From: Limnanthes douglasii subsp. nivea
Lineage: Eukaryota > Streptophyta > Magnoliopsida > Brassicales > Limnanthaceae
Direction of reading: 5' to 3'
Length of the DNA stretch: 64,000 nt
Assembly (NCBI GenBank): GCA_036936605.1
Contig: JAUPFV010000002.1
Location: forward strand, 320,804,893-320,868,892
The notes under the pieces: model-generated
What the model was told of the DNA's origin: nothing
Database searches by the model: none
Seen by the model: only the letters and a program-made list of their open reading frames with translations
Position numbers and translations under genes: made by a program
In this document: positions 56,001 through 64,000 of the stretch, piece after piece
Layout of the letters: the number at the start of each line of letters is the position of its first letter
How positions within the stretch are numbered: position 1 is the stretch's first letter

Positions 56001-56129
56001 GATTAATGCCTTTTTATATAAAATTCCATCCAGAACTATATATCAAAAGACTTTACCCCTTGACTTTTTAGCCAATTGAGAATCATCTGGCAGTAATCCT
56101 TGGGTAAAAAAATTAAGAATATCAGATCA

Positions 56130-56540
56130 CCAATCGCGTCGGCTTTCATCAGTGGCAAACAATTCTTCAATAATTTCACATTGGCCAGGTTGAGTAACAA
56201 TTGAAGTATTCTCTTGTAGCAAAATCCAAGGATATTCTTCTTTGTAAGCAACATCTGCTAAAGAATCAGCCACCACTTTACTTCCTCGCCCGATATATTC
56301 CACAACCACATTGTCAAACAAAAGCATTAAATTCTGAAGCTCCCGGAGATATAAAATCAAACGATCCTCCTTGCTTCAGAAAACCCAGATACTTGATTCG
56401 CCAATAAGTGAGAATCCGTTTCTAAACGTACTGAAGTCACCCAACAAATTTTGGCCAATCTTAAACCTGCCAAAGCAGCTTAGTAGTCAGCTTCATTGTT
56501 TGAAGCATAAAAACCGAATTTAATTAATTGGACCATTGTT
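56130..56540 (-). pseudogene. Second (archaeal-type) RNase H of element D
   Basis: The phrase GFYASNNEADY then AALAGLRLAKICWVTSVRLETDSHL (about 56520-56410), followed by VVEYIGRGSKVVADSLADVA, matches the extra RNase H of Tat elements (NNEAEYEAL..GL, DS.L, AD.LA). Two stops lie within it. Confidence 0.75.
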
Positions 56541-56754
56541 TCCCTCCACCTGAAATGCTGGACCCTCCACCTGTTCGAACAATCCACCTCAAATCTATAG
56601 GAAAATATTTTGTGCTTTCTTCCTCATCCGATCTAATTGAGTGGAACTCAACAAAAAAGTCAGCCAATGACTGTGCCTTGATTACTGTTCGAGGTGTAAA
56701 TAAAATATCATAGTCTCCCAACTCCACTGACTATTTGGTCATTGTTCCGAAATA

Positions 56755-57488
56755 TCAGGTCGTTGTAATACCTTTTTTTAAAGGGAATGAAGTTTGGACT
56801 TCTATAGTATGAGCTTGAAAATATGGACGCATCTTCCTAGCAGCAATCACCAATGCTAAAGCCAGCTTCTCCAACTTCATATACATTTTTTCTGCTGCTA
56901 CCAGACTTTTACTAACGTAATATACCGGCTTCAGAATTCCTGAATCTTCACTAATTAACACTGCGTTGAGTGCAAAATCCGATACGGAGATGTACATAAA
57001 TAATTTCTCCCCATTTCGAGGCTTTGTTAATATTTCTGGTGATGATAACAAATTTGTAATGCTTGTGAACGCTGCTTCACATTCTGGCATCCATTCGAAT
57101 CTGTTAGGTCCTCGCAACACTTGAAAGAAAGGAAAGCATTTATCAAAAAATCGTAAAATAAATCGATTAAGTGCTACTAACCTTCCTGTCGAGGTGAATT
57201 CATCGTTATCAAAGCCTTTAATTGTTCTGGGTCGGATTCTATTCTTTTTTTGCTAATAATAAAAGAAAAGAACTTCCCCAATCGAAATCCAAAGGTACAT
57301 TTTTCGGATTTACCTTCAACCTGACTGCTCTTAGATTCAAAAAAACCTTCTTCTAGATCATCAATATGCATTTCGTCCCTTGAACCTTTCACTACCATAT
57401 CGTCTATATATACCTCTATATTTCTTCCGATTTGTGTAGCAAAAGCTTTGTTCATTAATATCTGATAAGTGGCCCAAACATTCTTCAC
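56755..57488 (-). pseudogene. RT C-terminal half and RNase H of element D
   Basis: YQILMNKAFATQIGRNIEVYIDDMVVKG (57450-57380) holds the YIDD catalytic motif. The thumb is frame-disrupted near 57330 and 57180. The RNase H reads KLFMYISVSDFALNAVLI, then PVYYVSKSLVAAEKMYMKLEKLALAL and RPYFQAH (57010-56810). Confidence 0.85.
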
Positions 57489-57514
57489 CCTATAACAATG
57501 GTGGCCTCTATCAG

Positions 57515-58211
57515 TTATAAAGTCGTGAACTCTTGCTCCTTCGGACCCATCTGGATCTGACTATACCCTGCGAAAGCATCCATAAAAGTCAAAATTTTAT
57601 TGCCTGAAGTGGAATGAATCAACTCGTCAATTAGAGGAACTGGAAACGGATCTTTGGGGCAAGCTCTATTTAAATCTGTAAAATCCAAACACATCCTCCA
57701 TTTTCCATTCTTCTTTTTAACCACTACTGGATTCGCAGCCCACAAAGGATTTTGAGATTCCCTTATGTGTCTGACCTTAGACAACCGATCCACATCAACA
57801 ACAATTGCTTCCACTTTTTCCGATGAAAATCCTCTTTTTTTTTGAATCACTGGCTTAACGTTTGGATCTTTCGCCAAGCTATGCTGGATTACTTCAATAT
57901 GTACTCCCGTTACATCTTCCGTCTTCCAAGCGAAGACATCCAAATTATGAGACAAACAGTGGCTTAACGTTCGGATCTTTCGCCAAGCTATGCTGGATTA
58001 CTTCGATAGGTACTCCTGTTACATCTTCCGTCTTCCAAGCGAAGACATCCAAATTATGAGACAAAAAATTAAGCAATTGTTGACGTATATTAGGGGTCAA
58101 TAAAGTTCCAATCCGAAGCACTTTTCCTTCTGAAAAAGTAAACTCCTCTATTTCTTCACTCACTGTTAAAGACCCCGGAGTTTCCCTTGGATCGTCAACC
58201 CTTTCTTCCAA
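57515..58211 (-). pseudogene. RT N-terminal half of element D with 109-bp duplication
   Basis: The segment VFAWKTEDVTGV..EVIQHSLAKDPNVKP occurs twice because of a tandem duplication (57852-57960 and 57961-58069). Then come RHIRESQNPLWAANPVVVKKKNGKWRMCLDFTDLN, ACPKDPFPVPLIDELIHST and FMDAFAGYSQIQM, the first two catalytic regions of gypsy RT. Confidence 0.85.
57852..58069 (-). repeat. 109-bp tandem duplication in pol
   Basis: GGCTTAACGTT.GGATC starts at 57852 and 57961. The units differ at a handful of positions. 109 is not a multiple of 3, so the duplication itself breaks the frame. Confidence 0.88.
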
Positions 58212-58338
58212 CTCCGAGGGAAACCCTTCTAACTATTATTCTCGCATCAAATCTCCACTATTGGATCCTCGGACCCGAACATAGTGACATATCATTCTTT
58301 GACAACCTTTTCATCGCCCTGAACCACTCCAACTTTGT

Positions 58339-58689
58339 CTACAACCACGTACTTAAAACATTGATGGACTGTTGACACCACCCCATACATTCTTGAATGC
58401 CATGATCTTCCAAAAATAACATTATAACTTGTGGCACAATCCACCACCACAAAATTACTTGAACTTTCTTCTTGAATGCTCCTTTCCCCAAACTAACTTC
58501 TCCCTCGAATTCCCCAACAACACGAGCTGTTACACCCGTAAATCCAATAATTGTACGAACCAATTGAGTAATCCGAGGAGGGTTCGTAATCCTATCATAG
58601 GTGGACTTAAAAAGAACATTGGCAGAACTGCTAGTGTCAATCAGCACACGTCGAATTTTGACGCCAGCCACCTCAGCTCCAATTACCAC
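58339..58689 (-). pseudogene. Protease (retropepsin) of element D
   Basis: MVIGAEVAGVKIRRVLIDTSSSANVLF holds the active-site region, where DTSS replaces the usual D(T/S)GS, so the Gly is lost. A flap-like stretch and an ILG-like segment follow, then a frame change. Confidence 0.75.
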
Positions 58690-58917
58690 AATATCCTCAT
58701 GTGGTCATACAGTCCCTCTCAAATCATCTTCATCAAACAAAATGAAGGGAATGTTCTTTCTTTCCATACAAATACGTTGATATCCTCCCTTCAATTTGCG
58801 TTGTCAAGTTGACAACATGTTTTTTCCTTGAGCTATCTGAATTTCCAGTTATTGAATCGCCTCCAAAAATTCCTAACGATTCAAACAACTTGCATAATTC
58901 CCGAACATGTCCCTTTT

Positions 58918-59645
58918 TTACAGAAAATCATCAACAGGCTCCTCGACTGCCATCAGAAGCAACCTGTTCGGATCCTTTTCAACATATTCATTAGAAGCAT
59001 CGAATGACTCAACCTGTGAATCCATAATCATCAAATCCTCAGCTGGCTGCGCAGCTTTCAAAGTTGATGCACCATTATTCTTCGATGCACTTCCATGTGA
59101 TTTGACATAAATCAAGAGCTTTCCATTCTCAATCAAATATTGGATTTCTTTTTTCAAAGCAATACAATCATTTATATCATGCCCAATATCATCATGATAC
59201 CTACAAAATTTATTATTCCTTTCTTCCCTCGGTTTGCTGATAGAAGCTGGTTTCCTAAAGTTCACAGAATTCTTAGTTTTATCCCAAACAGTAGAAACAC
59301 TCTCTGTCAAATCAGCATAGTACTCTGGCCTAACCCATGTATTCGGCCTAGGCCTGTTGTAATTGTTGGATGGAGTCTGGTTCGAATATCCACCACTCTG
59401 AGGAGGCAAATTGCTGTTCTTCTACCTCGACTGCTGATTATTCCCATTAGCATTATTATTTCCATCCGAGGGCTGACCCTGATTATTGGCTGCCTGTCCC
59501 TAATTTATCGAAGTATTAACCGGTGCACGTCGGACTCTGCTAGACTCTTCAACCTTAATTTGATCCTCGACTTGAGCCATCAACTCTCCAAAAGTCAAAG
59601 CCCTTCTCTTTGTCATCTCATTAGCTATGGTCATAAATATACTTG
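58918..59645 (-). pseudogene. Gag C-terminal half of element D
   Basis: From about 59640: MTIANEMTKRRALTFGELMA, then VEDQIKVEESSRVRRAP, then Asn/Gln-rich with two stops. From 59409 it reads WVRPEYYADLTESVS and the knuckle FCRYHDDIGHDINDCIALKKEI, then IENGKL. The N-terminal capsid part is missing, as sequence identity to gag ends at about 59645. Confidence 0.8.
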
Positions 59646-60396
59646 CAAATTTTTGAAGGCATAAACATAAACCTAAACAACATTTAGATATAAAAAATTA
59701 TCCTAAACAACAATTGGCAGACGCATAGCTTATGGAGCCGAGACTAGAAAGAATAAACACTTTTACCAATCTAGAACCTACATATTGTTACTCGAGCAAC
59801 CGGCAAAGCCTTGTTCATCGAGAACCTACAGATTCTGGTTCGAGCAACAAGCTGAGCTCTATTAATCGATAACAAATGGCAAGAAGAGAAAAGATAAGAA
59901 GGTTTAGATTTAGGGCTTTACTAAGTGAGGCAGTAGTATTTATATTAGATAGAGACAAAATTAGGCTTAATGTATAATAATTAAATATTAGGCCGTGTGA
60001 AAGAGGTGAAAATCTGGTAAGTAACTTTTTTTTTAACAGTGGGTTCCTTAAGGGTCTCTATTCCGTTGAGAAAGGGAAATTATGGAAAAAAAATTCACGT
60101 TACAGTACAGAAACACCCAGTCCTTCCTAAAATGAATAGAATACATCCAGCAAGTTATAATGCTGAATCTACTTCTCAAACTCATAATTAGTACATTAAA
60201 CATACCATATTGAGAACACCAAATTTATCAACTCAAAATTGATTCAAATTCATCAATATTGACATCTAATATACAATATCAATCGACATTGTTAATTAGT
60301 CTAAGTCGATATCGTATTGACCACTTCTTACATTATCTATACCATCCTCATCACTAACAAACTCATCATAAACTCTTCTATTTCAACGATCTCAAA
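59646..60396 (-). other. Non-coding segment with a promoter-like stretch
   Basis: On the minus strand an AATATAAATACT box (about 59938-59949) is followed by GCCCTAAATC and a CT-rich stretch (TTATCTTTTCTCTTCTTGCC), the look of a plant promoter and leader pointing into the gag remnant. No gene is seen between it and 60396. Confidence 0.35.
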
Positions 60397-61123
60397 TCAT
60401 ATGGGATCAACAAGATCGTTAGGATTATTTAGGTTCATATCTGGTTTTAGCGGCACCAGCGTAGGCATTTTGGATTCTTGGAAGACTTCTTCTTTTGTTG
60501 CTTTAGCAACTAATACTTCTTCTCTATCTTTGGTCGGAATAACATATGTCATGTCTATTCTATTTTTGGTCCTTGTCTTGCATACAACTACCCATTCTTT
60601 ATGAGATGCTTTTTTCGATACATAATCTAAATAATAGACTTGCCGAGCTTGAGGAGCCAATATAAATGGATCATGTTGTGACATCCAATTCCTTCGACGA
60701 ATTTCTATCAAACCATTTGTACGGTGAATTCACATGTTTCTCATATCAAACCATTACTAAACCAAACGCATTTGAAAAACACAATCGACTCCATCACCCC
60801 ACTATAATACACCTCCCAAATTTCTGCTATTTGTCCATAGTAGTCTAACATATCAGCACCATGTGTCCCGTCAACCTTGACACCACTATTGTTTATCTAA
60901 TTCCCTCTTCCACATTTTGTGTTGAAAAGGTACCTGTTGGTGTAATATCCCTAAAACTTGTGAATCTCGCAAGAGGGACTGTTGGCCAATGTTGATATAC
61001 GATATTCCAATATATCCATGTTTGTATCAACCTATGACACTCACAAAAAAACAAGAAACCAACACTAATTTCTAGCCTACTAATACTCATGCAACAACTG
61101 TGAACTAATTGCTGGAAATGCAC
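60397..61123 (-). pseudogene. CACTA (En/Spm) TNP2 C-terminal fragment, DUF4216
   Basis: On the minus strand, phrases run FTSFRDITPTGTFSTQN (about 60985-60930), NSGVKVDGTHGADMLDYYGQIAEIWEVYY and FFKCVWF (about 60890-60740). The clean segment from 60711 follows: DPFILAPQARQVYYLDYVSKKASHKEWVVVCKTRTKNRIDM. That is the DYYG...I.E..Y.....LFKC.WF....F.LA.QA.QV.Y......W.VV.K pattern of DUF4216 in TNP2. An acidic tail follows. At least three frames are needed. No CACTA terminal sequence is seen. Confidence 0.75.
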
Positions 61124-61129
61124 GGCTAG

Positions 61130-64000
61130 AACGTGAATAACAATGCGATATGTTGAAATAAAATGCTCATCCGTCGGGTGAAAAATTCCAAAGACCTCGG
61201 GTCTAGAACGTATATCACTTCATGAATATCTTCTATGTGGATGAGGAATATTGGCATGATGAAGAATCCTCACTAGACCCATATATTTTACATAAAATTA
61301 TATCATTACTCGTTTAAAACGACAAGATGGATAAGTATTACGGCAAAAGAGAACTAAAGCTTCAAATTTAGTAGTTTAACAATGTAATACTACATTATAG
61401 AGTTGATGATAACATTTCAAGGATGTATATGCCCAAGTATTTCAATGTTTTCTACAACATGTCGAGGAAGTATTGTCCATGGTTTAAACACTTCCCAAAC
61501 TGTTGCATCAAAACCTATAAGATACTTCAGACCATCCATGAACCATCTCGTAGGTTTAAAGGTTATCAAGGGAGCATAGAATACATAATCATTTAGAAGA
61601 AAATGTCTAATAAAACTCTTTGAGAGTATCAACTTCTTCGTAGAAATTAAAATATTAATTATAATATTGTCACAATCTAATGGGCGTAGCTGAATACAAG
61701 TAAGGAGCTAGAGAATGTGTTATATCAAATATAATAATGAAGAAAAAATATTTGAAATTTGAAGATGTAATAGCTTAGGTAGAGCAATATATTAAAGTAA
61801 ATAAATTTACCAGAGAAAAGAAAATAGGGAATATAGAAACTTCAACGAGATACCTTAAAGCCAATAAGAGTGAAACACTCGCTCATATTAATACAAATAA
61901 TGATACACCAAGGAACAATGGTTCGTCAACTTTGACAAAGCCATAAAATAGTCAGACTCAAGGTTATAAAGGGAAATTCAATAGTGGTTACGGCACGTAA
62001 TAAGAGGACTCATTAGCCTCCAAGAGGAAAATTCATCATCTATGAAACTAAAAAAGATATTATTAAGTAAAAATGCTCAGGGAAGTTGTGTGTGGTGATG
62101 GAGTCTACAAACAAATGTAAATATCGTAAGTTTCATGATGATATTGGTAATTCTCTTAGAAATGTATGGACTTTGAATGATAAAGTCCAATATTTAGTTG
62201 ATGAAGGAAAAATCGGTGACTTTGTTAAGAAGAAAAACATAGAGGAACTGGGAAAACGTTCATGTGAACACGAAAAACAACCTTTGGTCCAAGCCAGAGA
62301 ACAAAGAGCATTGGATACAAGTAGGAATGATACATGGATCTAGATCCAAACAGAAAAAAAATTGGTGTGATTGCTAGAAGAGATCCATACTCAAGAGTTC
62401 TAAAAAAATTGAGAAAAAGTTATGTAAATGAGAATAATGCGACATGTTGGGGCAGGCGTCCCTGCATTTTTTCCGGAATCTATATCGGATGCTAACATTC
62501 TAGAATTAGACATCTCCATACATCGATGTGGTATTAATAATAGTAGAGTTCGCTGGATTAGAAATCAAGAGGATCACCAATGTTGAACCCAGCTCAGAAA
62601 ATCTTTAAGGTTTCACCGAAACCAATACCATTGTATTAGGGGAGGTAACTCTGGAAGTTGCTCTCGTTAAGCTGTACCAAAACAAGGTGCAATGATTATT
62701 CATAGTGGTACAAACATCATCATTTATGTAGAATCATTTCACTTAAAGTATTGCAAAGAGAAGAAGAATTGGTCATCTTGGAAGGGATGTATGACCCCAA
62801 AGAAGGCCTCCAATTGGTGCAGGGGAAGATACCAAAGATAGAGAGATGGAAGCAAAAAATACCCTTAAGATTAGCCGATATATCGCAACTGACCTCGTGT
62901 AAAAAACTATCATTTACAAAAACTACTAAAATATGTTTGCATGGAGTACGCATGATGAGACTAACTCTCAACAAAAGTCATCAGCCACCAGTTACGTATC
63001 AAAAAATATTTTGGCCTATTGTACAAAAGAAGAGATTCTACTCCCAATAAAAAACATAGTTAATTTATTAAATAAATGTATAAAATTATTGTTGTAAAAC
63101 ACATATGAGAGTCCTATTAACCTATTTCGATATCCAATCATGTTCGGGTCAATATAAAGAATTGAAAGTGGAGAATATAAATAGACTTTACAGACCGCAA
63201 CAAATCATTTCCAAATAATCCATTTACACTTCCAAGGTTTGAACAACTTATAGATGCAAAATATGAAAAAAAATCTTATCCTTTATAGATGTATGTGCAA
63301 GATACAATAAATATATGTGTGCAATGAGGATCGCGAACATACAACATTCATCACAAAAAGAAGCCTTAATTACAACAAAGTAATGCCCGTCCAATTAATA
63401 AAATTCAGAGCACCTACCAAAATGCTAGTGAATAGAATCTTCGCAACTCAGTCCGACCTTAACATATAATTTTTTTTGATGATATGTTGGTAAAAATCCT
63501 TCATAAATAAGATCACTTAGCATATACTCAACCGAGATATGTGTAAAGCTTGAACAAGTGAACCGTAAATTCAATCCAGAGATGTTCACCTTCAGCGTAC
63601 GGTTCGATAAATTCTTGGATTACAATGTGAGCGAAATAAGAACTAAAGAAAATCTAATCCAAGCGCAAGTTTAGTATCAATGAAGCCATCAAGGAATGAC
63701 AAAAAAATTCCTAATAGGAAGAGAAACACTTAATAGGTTATTGTTAAGATCCTTAGATAAGTGTCATTCCTTCTTTCAAGCCATAATAGAATAAGTAATG
63801 TTTGAATGAACCATATATTATTATAAAGAATTCAATAACATGAAGATGTTTTAATCTTCCTCAAAGGTGCTAAAGAAGCCTCAGTGATACAAAACCTTGT
63901 ATATGTACCTCGCATTTTCAGATTATATGGTTAGTGTAGTGCTACTAAGAGAAGAAAGAAGAAAAGTGTAATATAATATACTATGTAAGTAAATCTTTAT
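61130..64000 (+). mobile_element. Ty3/gypsy copy E, plus strand, cut by the window end
   Basis: It begins abruptly in gag (equivalent to about 49680 of copy C). The gag core lies near 61440-61640. The knuckle-type segment is KYRKFHDDIGNSLRNVWTLNDKVQYLVDEGKI (62086-62343). The protease-like region is near 62520-62760. RT phrases are NNPFTLPRFEQLIDA (63210), KVMP..L.........LVNRIFATQ (63380-63450), and KLEQVNRKFNPEMFTF with KFLDYNVSEI (63550-63640). RLLLRSLDKCHSFFQAIIE follows (63730-63790), then the RNase H start, with YYVSKSL at the very end. Many frameshifts. Together with B it shows what copy A lost. Confidence 0.75.

Larger units (their letters stand above)
51671..59645 (-). mobile_element. 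Ty3/gypsy (Tat-lineage) element D with antisense gene
   Basis: Gag-pol runs on the minus strand: gag (59640-58918), protease (58689-58339), RT (58211-57177), RNase H (57120-56755), a second RNase H (about 56530-56130) and integrase (56000-55278). Beyond pol, on the plus strand, lies an antisense gene (51969-54780). This gag-PR-RT-RH-aRH-INT plus antisense-ORF plan is that of Tat-lineage plant elements. LTRs and the gag N-terminus are missing. It differs clearly in sequence from copies A, B, C and E. Confidence 0.85.

Overview
This is a repeat-dense, strongly A+T-rich stretch of a flowering-plant (most likely eudicot) nuclear genome. The evidence is plant-type Mutator, hAT, CACTA-type, Ty1/copia and Ty3/gypsy (Tat-like) elements, spliceosomal introns with GT..AG ends, a tRNA-derived SINE, and two broken type I (M-gamma, AGL80-like) MADS-box genes. 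I see no intact host gene. Most coding sequence is decayed and belongs to transposable elements. A 100-base run of N (2929-3028) marks an assembly gap.

Layout. 431-1891: broken Transposase_24 (ptta-type) gene on the minus strand, with a repeat-rich flank. 3029-22370: an old Ty3/gypsy copy (A, plus strand). Its 5' LTR was split by an 11,111-bp Mutator-like element (4604-15714) and its gag leader by a 1,335-bp hAT element (16465-17799); it has also lost gag-pol up to integrase. 22813-23220: an RNase H fragment. 24600-25449: an M-gamma MADS pseudogene whose promoter and 5' end are duplicated head to head. 26757-35278: a minus-strand gypsy relative (B), which forms a ~4-kb-arm inverted repeat with A. 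35461-37760: 5'-truncated copia element inserted in a second MADS pseudogene (37761-38145). 38538-41045: minus-strand copia remnant. 42027-42191: SINE with perfect target-site duplications. 45237-46345: gag and LTR remnant. 47385-51670: gypsy copy C. 51671-59645: a different Tat-like gypsy element with an antisense gene. 60397-61123: CACTA TNP2 fragment. 61130-64000: gypsy copy E, cut by the window end.

The outstanding object is the Mutator-like element. It has a perfect 9-bp target-site duplication, and the empty site survives in gypsy copy C at 48866-48874. It carries (i) a MURA-type transposase on the plus strand, (ii) a small acidic/proline-rich protein gene with its own TATA box on the minus strand, and (iii) a ten-exon minus-strand gene for a ULP1-like (C48) cysteine protease with an N-terminal region of the DUF1985-like kind and a poly-glutamine tract. 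This is the layout of Kaonashi/VANDAL-type MULEs. Its non-coding DNA is packed with a short motif that forms a 20-bp palindrome, TTCGCA-N8-TGCGAA: 14 exact pairs, 3 variants and dozens of single half-sites, all in introns, 5'-UTR introns or intergenic DNA. I saw no such pair elsewhere in the window. The closest known parallel is the VANDAL21 anti-silencing system of Arabidopsis, in which an element-encoded protein (VANC) recognises short motifs spread through the element's own non-coding DNA. I infer that this is a relic of a similar self-recognition system with a different motif. In this copy the transposase and the protease are both broken by stops and frameshifts.
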